Shown here in pieces: positions 1-10,346 of a stretch of 64,000 nt of DNA. Made by a program: the position numbers and the translations under genes. The stretch spans positions 62,024,292 through 62,088,291 of the forward strand of contig CM069449.1 of NCBI GenBank assembly GCA_035610835.1. Direction: 5' to 3'. The notes beneath the pieces were generated by a model. The model worked only from the letters and a program-made list of their open reading frames with translations. It did not search any database and was not told the DNA's origin. Position 1 is the first letter of the stretch, and every line of letters starts with the position of its first letter. The stretch comes from Ophiura sarsii (Eukaryota; Echinodermata; Ophiuroidea; Amphilepidida; Ophiuridae).

Positions 1-147
1 GTGCCGAGATAAACATGATAAACGAATGATACGAATAATAATTACATTTTTCAATGAAAAGTACCGGGATGGAATTAGGTAACGAGAGCCTGTGTGCAAT
101 GACCGCTTTTAGCCTTATGAGGGCAGTAAATAAAAATGCAAAGACAA
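1..147. repeat. Left edge of segmental duplication block A
   Basis: Bases 54-147 match 17389-17500 closely, sharing the run beginning GGTAACGAGAGCCTGTGTGC. This places the start of block A at or before the window start. I see no open gene in it. The match breaks at about 148, where a transposon absent from block B begins. Confidence 0.7.
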
Positions 148-618
148 GGGCGCACCACACCAAATATCTTTCTCATTGAAATACGTGTAAAAGTGCCATA
201 TTTCAAGACACCTTTTCTACCCTCCGGTTACATTTATTGCATACTTGTCACCTATGACCATTTTCAGTAACATTTCAACTTTAATTTAAGCCTTGTTTCA
301 TGAGGGGTTATTAAGCTAAATTTCCCGCTACGGACCTGCACACAGCGCCCTCACTTTTTCACGTTTTCTGGCATGCCTGTTCACCATTTAGGCAGGTGCT
401 TACGCCCTGGGCACTATTTAGGTCGATAAATTAAAAATTACGTATTTTATCATTGTAGGTGCAACGGATAGGTCCCACTCGTTCATTTAAATACAAACAT
501 ACCATCCCCGGAGAAACAAATTGCCCGAAAACCTCACATTTACAAGCCTAGTCTCCGTGCTTTTCCGGAACTATTATAGGATTACACGAATTGCGCATTG
601 ATTTGGTGTGGTGCTCTC
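148..618. mobile_element. MITE present in block A only
   Basis: The ends are inverted repeats: GCACCACACCAAAT at 152-165 and its exact complement at 601-614. Block B runs straight through the equivalent point near 17500-17513, so B is an empty site and the insertion followed the duplication. No coding capacity is seen. The exact outer ends and target duplication are not certain. Confidence 0.6.
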
Positions 619-785
619 ACAACCCTGAAGACAAGACAGACGAAGGTGGACATGAATGGCCGTACATTTTGAAAACTACAATTTCGCGCGCATTTTCCCC
701 CAAAATATTTTTTGACACACATATTTTTTTTGTTGCTCCCACCCCCCTTTGACATCCCAAAAATGTTGATGCTGCCACTGGCATA
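619..785. repeat. Dispersed repeat shared with 17510-18020
   Basis: The stretch starting at GACGAAGGTGGACATGAATG, followed by TTTCGCGCGCATTTT and the terminal TGATGCTGCCACTGG, recurs in block B. There it is split by inserted poly-C sequence (17560-17880). It is non-coding and part of the large duplication. Confidence 0.6.
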
Positions 786-979
786 GACTTGGCAACTTAC
801 TCTGATATACTGCTATCTACAGAAGATAGCAACTTATTCTGATAGACTTGGTATCAATTTTGAAGCCTAGTAATTTACTCCGATCAATTTGAAGATAGCA
901 ATTTACTCTGATAGACTTTCTATACTGAAGATAGAAACTTATTCTGATAGACTTGCTATCTACTGAAGATAGCAACTTA
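786..979. repeat. 38/76-bp satellite, block A, left part
   Basis: Diverged tandem copies of a 38-bp unit containing GATAGCAACTTATTCTGATA and ACTTGCTATCTACTGAA. Alternating variants form a 76-bp pair. The array continues at 1378-1875 after an inserted MITE and has a larger relative in block B (18200-21310). Confidence 0.85.
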
Positions 980-1377
980 CCCCCGGGGGCCAGTCAAACA
1001 TAATGGTGTACACATGAGTGACCAAATTTTTTCCAGACACCCCCTAAACAAGTTTTACCCTGCAAGCAAAATTACCCCCTAAACAAGTTTTTAGCGCGCT
1101 TTCCTTGCAAATTTTGACCCCTAAACAAGTTCTTGCCAGAATATGACCCCTAAACAAGTTTTGTCTATTTAACGGGGAACAAAATAAGTTACCCTAAACA
1201 CGTTCGACCTGTATTTTAAGCCGGGATTTTAAGCCACCCTTTTTCTTAAAAATTAGCGTTTTTGATACCCTTAACGCGTCACATGCGTGACGCGTCCAAC
1301 ACTGAAAAAACACCCCTTTTTACGCGTCTTTTTGGTCACGCATGTGTACAACATTATGTTTGACTGGCCCCCTCGGG
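980..1377. mobile_element. Phrase-repeat MITE in the satellite (TAAACAAGTTTT type)
   Basis: Inverted ends read GGGGGCCAGTCAAACATAATG-like on the left and its complement on the right (to 1377), each followed inwards by a match to GTGTACACATG. The body repeats CCCCTAAACAAGTTTT about four times (near 1041, 1077, 1119 and 1147), with a degenerate fifth near 1191. It interrupts the 38-bp satellite. No ORF is seen. It is one of several elements in this window built from a repeated short phrase. Confidence 0.75.
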
Positions 1378-1875
1378 AACTTAGACTTGCTAGCACCTTA
1401 CTCTGATATACTTGCTATCTACTGAATATAGCAACTTATTCTGATAGACTTGGTATCAATTGAAGATAGCAATTTACTCTGATAGACTTGCTATCTACTG
1501 AATATAGCAACTTATTCTGATAGACTTGGTATCAATTGAAGATAGCAATTTACTCTGATAGACTTGCTATCTACTAAAGATAGCAACTTATTCTGATAGA
1601 ATTGGTATCAACTGAAGATGGCAATTTACTATGATAGACTTGCTATCTACTGAAGATTGCAACTTATTCTGATAGACTTGGTATCAACTGAAGATGGCAA
1701 TTTACTATGATAGACTTGCTATCTACTGAAGATAGCAACTTATTCTGATAGACTTGGTATCAACTGAAGATGGCAATTTACTATGATAGACTTGCTATCT
1801 ACTGAAGATAGCAACTTATTCTGATAGACTTGGTATCAACTGAAGATGGCAATTTACTATGATAGACTTGCTACG
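1378..1875. repeat. 38/76-bp satellite, block A, right part
   Basis: Tandem copies alternate ACTTGGTATCAACTGAAGAT and ACTTGCTATCTACTGAAGAT. The last four 76-bp pairs are nearly identical, which suggests recent local expansion. The array ends at GCACAGAACTTCCAAAC, the same junction that closes the block B array near 21312. Confidence 0.9.
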
Positions 1876-1894
1876 CACAGAACTTCCAAACCTG

Positions 1895-2361
1895 TTCTAC
1901 CACTGAATTGAATTCAAATATCTTGGTGTAAAATTTGATAAGAATATGTCATGGTCATCACATATGTAGATTATTTATCTAATAATATCTCAAAAATAAT
2001 TGGTATTATTAGACGTGTTAAGCATTTTCTCCCACATAATACTCTTTTTTGATGTTATCAAATTGCTCTTGTAATGCCTCACTTTGATGATACTAACCAA
2101 GTATGGTCTAACTGTTCTTAGACGTACCAAACTAAACTGCAGACTCTCCATAATCGTTTAGCCAGAACAATTTTCTCTGCTGATATTAGAACACCTATTA
2201 ATAATATGATGACTTTACTCAAGTGGGTAAAACTAAATGAAAGGTGGACAAAACAAATGCTTACCATTGTATTCAAATGTTTAAGAAATATCAGTCCAAA
2301 TTATTTATCATGCCAATTTGATTTTGTACATAATAGTCATACTTATACAACCTAGAAATCA
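1895..2361 (+). pseudogene. LINE reverse transcriptase C-terminal remnant, part 1
   Basis: Reading through stops and frameshifts, the plus strand gives a KYLGV-like motif, then a region resembling the post-catalytic thumb and C-terminus of jockey/CR1-type non-LTR reverse transcriptases. It has lost its 5' end and catalytic core. It is cut at 2363 by a palindromic mariner-like MITE and resumes at 3035. Block B has no LINE between the satellite and the 42-bp array, so this copy arrived after duplication or was lost from B. It is certainly non-functional. Confidence 0.6.
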
Positions 2362-2363
2362 TA

Positions 2364-3032
2364 CAGGCCGGTGAGTCAAAAAGACTGCAATAGTGGAAAG
2401 AAGCCATTTTGTTTTCAAAAACAAAATGAATTTTAAAACTTTTTAAACGTTGCAAGAATGATGTATTTAATCCTAACTTTGTGTGAAAAAATGAAGTCGA
2501 TCGCATTTTCCGTTTGTATTTGGTGAACCTTTTGACCAGTGCACCCATTTTACACGTTTGTCCATGTGATACCCAAAATATGCATCAGATCGCAAAATGT
2601 GTCTCTCATTCAAATTTGGAAGCTTGAGTTCATTTGTGATGTTATTGGAATTTGATGCATCCTTTCTTGTTTACATGTGAGTTAGCATAATCAATTATAA
2701 TCGTACCCATGCAATGAAAGCGTATAATGTTCTAAATTTTAATAAAAAACTGAAATTTTCCATTTTTGTGTTGGCGGAATATTCAAATATGAAAATGCAA
2801 TGTGTGCCATTTCAAATGAAAATCACTGTTCTCGTGGACAAACAGGTAAATTTGGTTGTGCAGCAAAGAGGGTCACCAAATACAAACGAAAAATGCAATC
2901 AATTTCATTTTTTCACACAAAGTTAGGATTAAATACAGCATTCTTGCAATGTTTAAAAAGTTTTAAAATTCATTTTGGTTTTGAAAACAAAATGGCTTCT
3001 TTCCACTATTGCAGTCTTTTTGACTCACCCTG
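2364..3032. mobile_element. Palindromic mariner-like MITE with ~190-bp inverted repeats
   Basis: Ends are CAGGCCGGTGAGTC (left) and GACTCACCCTG (right), flanked by TA at 2362-2363 and 3033-3034. The arms are inverted copies of each other for about 190 bp each (2364-2560 and 2840-3032), so single strands can fold back. TA duplication and CAGGGTG-type ends fit Tc1/mariner-derived non-autonomous elements. The open frames inside are by-products of the palindrome. It splits the LINE remnant. Confidence 0.8.
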
Positions 3033-3378
3033 TACATCAAATACTCTATTGATTCCCAAATCTTATAGCAATTCTGGTAAACGTACATTTCATGCCAGAG
3101 CTTCTTCTCTTTGGAACAATGTTTCACCCAAAATATGTATTGAGTTGAGGAATATGTCAGTAAGTCAATTTAAGTCATGTTTCACTTCTTCAAACTACAA
3201 ACTAAATTATAATTATTTAGTATTGTATTATTTAGTATTGTATTATATATTTATGTGTATACCTTTTTTTTCTTCTTTGTAAATAATCTGTTTATGTATG
3301 CATAAAATGAGGGCCTACTTGGAAAGCATTGTTTGTACACTGAAGTATCTTACCCTCAATAAATAAAGCATAAATAAA
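3033..3378 (+). pseudogene. LINE remnant, part 2 (C-terminus and 3' end)
   Basis: The frame resumes after the MITE with a TFHARASSLWNNV-type segment, typical of the C-terminus of jockey/CR1-like LINE ORF2. It ends near 3280. An AATAAA signal at about 3358-3363 and an A-rich tail follow, marking the LINE 3' end. Confidence 0.6.
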
Positions 3379-3640
3379 AATCTGTAAATTATGTTGCAAT
3401 TATCTGGTTATTTATCACGTCGTCTGTAAATTATGTTGCAATATTACCTAGTCATTTATCACGTCATCTTGAAATTATATTGTCATCTCGTCATTTATCT
3501 CATCATCTGGAAATTATGTTGAAATTATCATGTCAATTATCTGGTCATCTTGAAATTATGTTGCAAATATCTAGTCATTTATCTTGTCATGTCATCATCT
3601 GGTTAACTCGTCATGTCATCATCTGGTTAACTCGTCATGA
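3379..3640. repeat. Short array of the ~42-bp satellite, block A
   Basis: Diverged copies of a unit containing CTGTAAATTATGTTGCAATTA and CTAGTCATTTATCACGTC. It is collinear with the much larger array at 21409-23310 in block B. The different copy number shows expansion in B or contraction in A. Confidence 0.8.
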
Positions 3641-4430
3641 CCCTTCAGGGCCACCGTATGTTTGAACTGATTTAATAAATCGGAGAAATCGGGACCTGAA
3701 TATTTGGACTCACCCTGTAGACTGTTAATTGTTGTTGATTATTAGACTCTGTAAATGTTGAGATGGGCATAATATTGTCTTAAAATTAAAAGTATAGGCA
3801 TATTGTTGTGGTTGTGGATTACTAATATAGACTGTTAAGTTAGGCATGATATTAATCTGTATCTGTAACTGGACTAAAAGTTAAAGGCGAGCTACTACTC
3901 TAGGTTACTAGCCACATCCAGTTCTTTTGGAAATTTGACAAGGTTACAATTTCTCCATGTCAACTAGCTTTAACTCTGTACAGTCCATCATCAAATGAAC
4001 AGGTGTATGACCAGTTCGTCTGTGGTGAGCTAACGAAGTGGTAGGCCAGCTTTAAACCAGAACTAAATGCTTTTAATTTGATTGATAATTTGTTAGATAA
4101 TGGTATTCTGACGAGTTATCAATGTTCTTTTGACGCTCATTTGTATAACTTGCAATTTTTCGAAAATGCCTAATTTTTCATTGGCAAATTTCAATCTTGA
4201 GTGACAATCTGAGTACCAAATTGTAGCTACGAGAATTCCTGAACCATTTGTATAAATTACATTGTACATCAAAAGGATGGTCTATTCACAGTCATAACTG
4301 CTTCGAAAACTGGGTATACTTCCTTTTTGTGTTCAGTTTATGTCATTTGGGTATTCCATTTGGGTATTCTGCAAGCTACAGTGGACGTTGTAAAGACAAA
4401 ATCGCTTGCATTTTAGTTTGTGTTAAACAA
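3641..4430. repeat. Duplication block A, non-coding stretch
   Basis: Collinear with 23310-23400 and 23590-24189. Small ORFs here are not conserved in frame between the copies, so I see no gene. Confidence 0.7.
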
Positions 4431-4790
4431 AGGTATATTATGTGATTTTTTCCAGTGAACGCCCTCAACGTTGAAAAAAAAATTGATAGCAGATTTACAT
4501 TTCTGATCATAAATCTTACATACATTCCAAGTTACAGAGTGATACGATTCTTACTTCAAAATCATGGTTTTAGAGTGAAAATAAACTGTCCGATATCCGA
4601 CAACTTATTTTACTCAAGTCTAAATTCACTCTAAAACCATGATTTTGAGGTAATTAGGAATCGTATCACTCTGTAATTTGGAATGTATGTACGATTTATG
4701 ATCAGAAATGTAAATCTGCAAGAAAATCTACTTTCTAAAAAGAAATCATGAATAGAGGGTGCTCCCTAGAAAAGGTCACATAATATGCCT
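4431..4790. mobile_element. Palindromic MITE with GTATATTATGTGA ends, copy A
   Basis: The whole element is an imperfect inverted repeat, with ends GGTATATTATGTGA and TCACATAATATGCC and the centre near the palindrome GATATC. Copies lie at 24190-24561 (same locus in block B) and 20216-20594 (inside a LINE). It has no coding capacity. The target duplication is unresolved. Confidence 0.8.
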
Positions 4791-5075
4791 TTAATAGGAA
4801 TTTGTGTTATCAGGATAATATATAGGTTGTGAAATATAAGTTTGGGAACTGAGAAACATGTTATGTGTTTTTCAGTTAAAATCGATATCAAATTAAAACA
4901 TTTTTTATATCTCCAACATCACACCAAATAAAAAATAAAAAATCATTAAAACACAACAATAATTTTGAGGATGATTAAAAGGACAAGAAAACTCAAACTC
5001 TAGTCGTAATAAGTCTATAGTCTTAGAAACTTTGTCCCCATTTTGAGATAAATTGAAAATAAAGGTTCTACATCA
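4791..5075. repeat. Duplication block A, non-coding stretch
   Basis: Matches 24562-24757 and, after a B-specific insertion, 24880-24960. No gene is seen. Confidence 0.65.
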
Positions 5076-5153
5076 AATCTGACGATACTGGGATTTGAAC
5101 CCAGGTCCTTTTGGTCCCAAAGCGAATGTCATAACCATTAGACTAGTTAGGCG
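5076..5153 (-). repeat. tRNA-derived SINE head, copy A
   Basis: The minus strand reads as a tRNA-like module: a GCGCCTAACTAGTC start, an A-box-like TAGTCTAATGG, then a B-box-like GGTTCAAATCC. The anticodon arm does not fold cleanly, and the sequence continues into a non-tRNA body (toward 5040). It is therefore a SINE head or degraded tRNA rather than a functional tRNA gene. The block B copy is at 24953-25031. Confidence 0.6.
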
Positions 5154-5315
5154 CAGTGACGTAACCAGAGGGGGCTTGCCCCCCCCCCCCCCCCCCCCCC
5201 AAATGAAATGACAAACTCTATGTATAGGCCTACCTGTGTATACTAAAAAAAGAGGTCAGATATGCCCCCCACCCCCCCTGATGACCCCCAATTGAAGACC
5301 CTAGTTACGCTATTG
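5154..5315. mobile_element. Short hAT-type MITE with 8-bp target duplication
   Basis: Ends CAGTGACGTAACC and GTTACGCTATTG form an imperfect inverted repeat around a poly-C core. GTTAGGCG (5146-5153) and GTTAGGAG (5316-5323) are the 8-bp duplication. Block B shows the uninterrupted target near 25022, so the insertion happened after the duplication. Confidence 0.85.
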
Positions 5316-5624
5316 GTTAGGAGCATAGGCGGTAAGTATTGTGTGTATTACGGAATGGATATAACTCGCATTATAGAAGTCTTTGCACTAGACCAATTTG
5401 TGATAGTTTATTACTCATTGGTAGAACCATTTTATCAGCATCTGTTTTATGCTCTACCCATGGTAACATACATGACAAGTATAGGACGTCATCATGGAAC
5501 ATTGAAAGTAAGTTGGGCACAAAGGCATCAGCAAATTATATTTCTCACTGTAGTATCAATTAGAAAATCCCCTGAAGCGTGTCAATTGCATCCTTCTGGC
5601 TCTGGGGATTTTGTTTGCTTTATA
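5316..5624. repeat. Duplication block A, conserved non-coding stretch
   Basis: Matches 25022-25070 and 26030-26275; part also recurs at 33123-33190 beside the third finger exon. An open plus-strand frame survives in A and B but has no recognisable domain. I treat it as non-coding. Confidence 0.5.
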
Positions 5625-6239
5625 CAGGGTGTCTCAGAATGATCTATTCTATACCGAGGTAATACAAAATAAAATCACGGTATAAACTTGATTAATATTG
5701 TCCGAATCGTGTTCATATATTTCTTGCGCAAACGCCCAGCTTTCTTAAGAATTTTAGATTTTGAAAATCAGACATTTCTGACGGAAAAATACAGACTTTT
5801 TTGTAACGATAGTGGATACCAAGTTTTTGTCAAGCTTTTTGATAGTAATCGATTGTTTCGTGCATAGAAAACAAAGCTTTGATTGAATAGGGCAGGATTT
5901 GTTTTGCTTGAGTGCTTTAACCTTCCTTTCTTTAGCGGGAATATTGTATATATATACCTCATGAGGTGTGGGGTTTCATTGTTTGAAATGCTGGTAGTGC
6001 TAGAGAGAATAGAGCTTTAAAGATGAATGATGCGAGCAAAAATATGAAAATAGTTTTTTTTATTAATTTTTTATTATGTCTTGCCACAGCAGAACAAAAA
6101 GAGATATCTCACTGAAATTAATGGAATAGGTAGGAAACATTTCCACTATCATATCGCAAGTGTTTTAAATTGAAACACTATTGTCTTATATTTTTAACCA
6201 TATTTTGAAACCTGGTATAGATCATTCTGAGACACCCTG
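5625..6239. mobile_element. Mariner-like MITE (CAGGGTGTCTCAGAATGATC ends)
   Basis: Terminal inverted repeats of about 30 bp begin CAGGGTGTCTCAGAATGATC, with TA at 5623-5624 and 6240-6241. The interior has no transposase. Block B lacks it around 26270-26280, giving an approximate empty site. Confidence 0.85.
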
Positions 6240-6374
6240 TATTAGATCATTATTTGCTACCTAAATAAAGTATGACCTGAAGTATCCATGTTTGAATGCT
6301 TTTAAAAACTGCTGCTAAACTTAAACCAAATATAAGCTCATGCATGCATGCCAAGATCTCAATTGATTGAATAG

Positions 6375-6564
6375 CCCCATGTTCTCATGCATAGACACTG
6401 GCCCATATTAAATGTTTTATGTGTCTCTTGTGGCAACCCAAACATGGAAGGAAATCCAGAGAACAGCCCAGAAAAGACGACATCAGGATTATTACAGAGG
6501 ACACCGGCTAATAAGTGGACAAGATCTGAAAATTGCATGAATGATGGAGCTGTGTGGAAAGCCA
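6375..6564. other. Junction between block A 3' flank and an A-specific insert
   Basis: The segment to about 6423 matches 26877-26920. Roughly 6424-6610 has no counterpart in B. The insert replaces the last residues of the finger exon in A relative to B. Confidence 0.45.
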
Positions 6565-6920
6565 TCATAAAAGACCGACCTTTTGAGTATTCATAAGCAA
6601 GCATAAGCATAAGCTGGGTCTTCTGGTTCTGAGAGATGACCGAATTGGTTTAATACTCTGCTTCTTGGTCTTGCGTAATGATGCAGTTGGTTTACGCTTA
6701 TTGTACCAGAAAGGCTTGATGCGGTTCTCATGGCGCTTCACGTGAGATAGATATCGCTGTAAACTTGCGGTGTACAGATGACAATACTTGCACACAAATG
6801 GCTTTCGTTGTACAGTCACATGTGTGTTCTTTGTCCTTTTCTGATTAGGAGGTTTCACTTTTGGAAATTTTGTACTTTTACTCCTTTTCCTCTTCTGAGG
6901 TCGCCTTGCTTCTGAAAATT
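6565..6920 (-). pseudogene. Copy A, last exon: C2H2 zinc-finger segment of duplicated gene
   Basis: The exon starts after the acceptor TTTATTTTATAG (minus strand, AG at 6921-6922). It encodes a basic stretch, then one C2H2 finger: CKYC, twelve residues, then HVKRH. A second basic tract follows. The sequence is about 90 percent identical to copy B until an insert changes the C-terminus. The frame itself is open, but the upstream exon of this copy carries a frameshift and a damaged donor, so the gene as a whole is called a pseudogene. A nucleic-acid-binding role is inferred from the finger and the basic flanks only. Confidence 0.65.
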
Positions 6921-7799
6921 CTATAAAATAAATTTGGGAAATTGAGAATCAAAAACTTGTAACAATTTAAAGAATAATGATCAATGACTTTTGAGAGAAT
7001 AATTACTACACTAGCTTTTATGATGGTTTCTGTTGATTGATCTCAGTTGCAGTTGCCATTGGTCTTTGCCCGGTAGTATGTGCGCGCATCCTGTTTTGTT
7101 TAGGACCTGCGCTTTTAAAGTTTGCGCCAAAGCATTATAAAGGACAATAAGGCATAGTGGACAGTGTTGTGGTCATCTGCTGTTCCCTCAAGCATGTATA
7201 GACAGTTCAGTCCCTTCGACCGTGGCATTTGTTTATAAACATTGATGTCAACCCATCTATAAAAACTGCACATTTCCGTGGGCTACATCACACATGTGTT
7301 CAGGAATACCGTTATAGAAGTCCCTTTTAAAACAATAATTATATCTTAATGATGGACAGACTTGTTGTGCAAATATATTTTTTAAAAAGTGAGCGCTATG
7401 CGAGCATGAAGATCTAACATCATTCAGTGCAATAGAAAAAGAGAGCCCAGCTGCACTAATTTTTAGGATCAAACTGGTGTTCACCGGGTACCCTTACTTC
7501 CCCCCCCCCCCCCCCCGACAAGTGAAGTGACCCCAGATACGCCAACTGGAAAAGGAGGATGAGGACACACAGGGGGAACACAAAACCTTCTTGAAAATGC
7601 TCTTGGAGATCGAGAAAGCAAATTTTTACCAAGACGTCAACTTTTAAAATATTTTAACAACAAATTTATATGGTAGAAATAACGGGGGGGGGGGGGGGGG
7701 GGGGGGGGGAAACATCACACTTACAGTAGTCCGAAAAAAAGGATGCATGAGGGGGCAAGAAACTAATTGATGTATCACTTGGCCTAACGAGTGTCTTAC
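6921..7799 (-). other. Copy A intron with independent insertion
   Basis: The intron edges match those of copy B. Bases from about 7060 to 7735 have no counterpart in B and include a poly-C run (7501-7516) and a long poly-G run (about 7684-7709). B carries a different insertion at the same place. The stretch beside the donor, with AAGAAACT and CTTGGCCTAAC, is shared. Confidence 0.6.
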
Positions 7800-8698
7800 T
7801 GAATTGCGCTTTGAACTACAGTCAAGCTCGTCATGATGTGCTGGAGTATTTTGGCGTAATGTACTGTCAGATTGGTTGTGTAGAACGCATGCGGATAGTT
7901 GTTCGTGCAACATGGTTACAGTCCCGACTGCCTTTGACAAGATACTGTGCAAATCAGCATTCTTAGAGCTAAGTATCTCTGAATCAGACACAATAGCTTG
8001 TAACTTGCATTTCAAGTCATGGAAAGCTCCATTCAAATCATGGTACTTAATTTGGGTGGCCACACAGGTCATTCTATTGACATTTGTACTTTGTTGGTGT
8101 TGCAACAGTGACAGTTTTGAGATGTCAAATTCATCGTCAAATTTGTCATGAAGTTGTTGATTGTCTCTGAAGGTTTTGCAGAGTTCCTGGATGGAGACCT
8201 TGACCAAACCTCTGTTGTACCTTTTAGCAGGCTTCATCCAACACATATTGCCATATGCCTCAACAAACTGGGCGGGGCACCATCTTTACAAAGCCACTTG
8301 ACTCCTGCTCCCAAGGTATTAGGAGTGTCTTCCCAGGTTGAAGATCATTCTCACTGATACACAGATCTCTGATCATTCTAGGATGCGAGTTACAAGACAC
8401 TACATTAGTCCTGCCAGTATGTTCTTCACCATCTGGGTGAATGATGTATGAATTTATCAGTTCTTGACTCTTCTCAGCAACGACCCCTCTGAATATCTCC
8501 GCTTTGCATTCATAAACCACTGTCTCTCCTTCAACCAGCTGTACAGTATATCTTCTTTGTTTCTTGCGTTTTCCAGTGTAGTAGTGTTTCCTCCCTCCTC
8601 TCTTTCCTTTGGCAGACATGCTGACTTTGTTACGTTGGTTTGACATCACTTCACTTATCTCCAGTACTCTGATTGCAAGTGTATAGCAGACCGTTTGA
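7800..8698 (-). pseudogene. Copy A, upstream exon, frameshifted (novel basic/coiled-coil protein)
   Basis: The minus strand encodes the same protein as copy B in two pieces: the N-terminal part (8730-8260, basic KGKRG tract then the VQLVEGETVVYE region) and the coiled-coil part (8246-7800). Near 8270-8275 A reads GGCGGGGCACC where B reads GGCAGGTACC, one extra base, so translation leaves the frame after FVKMVP. The splice donor is also changed: B has CAG then GTAAG, while A has lost one G and reads CAGTAAG. Two independent lesions support pseudogene status. No domain outside the finger exon is recognised. Confidence 0.75.
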
Positions 8699-8935
8699 GT
8701 ATATTTGCTGATAAAATTTTGATTAATCAATCATGCAGCTTCCTATATGAAGTGAAAAAGTAAAAAAGAAAGAAAATTGGAGCTTTTTTGTACATGTATG
8801 TTTATTAAAGTTCATTTGATCTACATCCTTTGGTAAAATACTGCAAGATCCCTGCAAACATGACAAATAAAACACTTATGAGTGGTGGTTTGATCGAGAT
8901 CAAGCACATCATTATGCCCATAATGGGTTAACACT
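8699..8935. repeat. Right end of duplication block A
   Basis: Similarity with 28600-28755 continues to about 8865 (TGGTAAAA, then CTGCAAGATCCC) and then fades. This would be the 5' flank of the gene copy. I see no convincing core promoter. Confidence 0.55.
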
Positions 8936-9112
8936 TTAAAAAAATAGGTGATAGGGGCATGGGGGCCCCATGTCCCTATTCACCCCGTTTTAGGGTACAC
9001 AAACTGGCCGGGGTGACATTTAAAAAACTGTTCCATTTTTGTCCCTATTCACCCCCATGACCCTATTCACCCCATGTCCCTATTCACCCCGTTTTACGGT
9101 ACACTAAGTATA
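8936..9112. repeat. Phrase-repeat stretch (GTCCCTATTCACCCC)
   Basis: GTCCCTATTCACCCC or a close form occurs four times (near 8972, 9041, 9061 and 9078), two copies being followed by GTTTTA and GGTACAC. A related copy, TCCCTATTCCACCCG, lies at about 18500 in block B. It resembles the internal phrases of the element cluster at 51.98-60.74 kb. Inverted ends are not clear. Confidence 0.6.
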
Positions 9113-9575
9113 GTTACATATTTTCTGCTCAGTGTTTAATATGATATCACTATCAATATATCACTATATAGGCTATAGCTACGGAATGAAGCATAGCCAG
9201 TCCACATCGCCGATTTCCGTGGTAGCGTGAATAAGGCGGTCGAAATTCAAGCCAATATTTCTTGGAAATAGTTGCTGGTTGAGATATCTAACCAATGTAT
9301 AACTTGAACATTAAACATGATATCTGAAGCAAAAGTTTGACTAATTTTATTCAGAAAAATATTGATGAAAACATCCGACCATGTCAAATGTGCTGCCAAA
9401 TAGTGTCCCGTTTTCACCTGTCTGGTAAAAGAATGACCTTTTCATATATCATTTTTTGGGTAAATTTATTATAACCCTAACCCCAGTTAAGGGTTTTTGA
9501 CCGGGATCACGATTTTCGAGGAAAAAACGCCAACTAAATCTCCAAAAACCTGCCGGGATTCGATCCAGGGACCCT
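9113..9575. other. No gene seen; tRNA-like fragment at the gap edge
   Basis: AT-rich non-coding DNA. At 9552-9575 the minus strand reads GGATCGAATCCCGG, which resembles a B box, and may be the edge of another tRNA-derived repeat cut by the gap. Confidence 0.4.
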
Positions 9576-9675
9576 NNNNNNNNNNNNNNNNNNNNNNNNN
9601 NNNNNNNNNNNNNNNNNNNNNNNNNNNNNNNNNNNNNNNNNNNNNNNNNNNNNNNNNNNNNNNNNNNNNNNNNNN
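9576..9675. other. Assembly gap, exactly 100 N
   Basis: One hundred Ns is the usual placeholder for a gap of unknown length, so distances across it are not reliable. Confidence 0.98.
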
Positions 9676-9770
9676 CCTCAGATCAGAACCACGAAATATG
9701 TATAAGAGATTAGAAAAGTGACCAACACCTCAGATCAGAACCACGAAATATGTATAAGAGATTAGAAAGT
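9676..9770. repeat. 53-bp direct duplication beside the gap
   Basis: CCTCAGATCAGAACCACGAA followed by ATATGTATAAGAGATTAGAA occurs at 9676 and again at 9729. Its position against the gap suggests an unresolved repeat or unmerged overlapping contig ends as well as a true tandem duplication. Confidence 0.8.
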
Positions 9771-10009
9771 GCCTCCTCCTTTTTTAGGCTCACAAAGTTC
9801 AAAGTGTATAGCTAATTAGGGCAATTTTGCACCTAAAGTGGGAAAAATAAAAGGGCCTCCTCCTCCTTCCTTTTTTGGTAAAAGTCAGGACGTTAAACAT
9901 GTTTTTATTTTTATTTTGCCTTTAGTAATACATCTACTCTACTAGTACTAGATAGTAGTAGGCTACTACATATAGGTTGGGGCGGACCTACGACCACGTC
10001 ATGCCGGTG
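9771..10009. other. No gene seen
   Basis: Includes GCCTCCTCC/TTTTTT-rich sequence related to the right arm of the MITE at 48571-49037. It is probably a decayed member of that family. Confidence 0.35.
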
Positions 10010-10346
10010 AAAACACATCAAATGCCAGTGATAGGCATGTTCATAAATTTTGAAAATAAAATTATCTCTTTGAAAATGGAATACATAGAAACAAAGTACT
10101 TTACAATAACAAATGATGGTTCAACCATGTCTGCAGACTGAATAATAAAAAAGTTATAACCAAAAGTAGTTTGCCTCATATTGCTGAAAACTGGGCAAGT
10201 CATGCACATTTTAAACCATTTTAGCCTATTTTTAGGTAATAAAAGGTTTACTTTCATGATGTCTAGTTGCTTGTGCGGTGATATATAGACATCAGTGAAT
10301 ACATCCTAGCCAATTCATACTACATCGCTGTATTTAAAAGAGGTAA
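10010..10346. repeat. Dispersed repeat R10, left half, interrupted by a Harbinger-like element
   Basis: Inverted relatives lie at 16270-16670 and 16833-17190, sharing features such as TTATAACTTTT, GAACCATCATTT and TTTACTTTCATGAT. The repeat breaks at 10346 and resumes at 14193. The 16.4-kb copy shows the intact junction. No protein is recognisable. Confidence 0.7.

Noticed and set aside
1275..1300. Restriction-like palindrome cluster ACGCGTCACATGCGTGACGC as an origin
   Set aside because: It is a local inverted repeat inside a MITE with no other origin features.
2800..3282. 160-residue protein on the plus strand
   Set aside because: It is a fusion of a palindromic MITE arm with the C-terminus of a dead LINE.
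5076..5153. Functional tRNA gene
   Set aside because: A and B boxes are present but the anticodon arm does not fold properly and SINE body sequence follows; the duplicate at 24953 has diverged.
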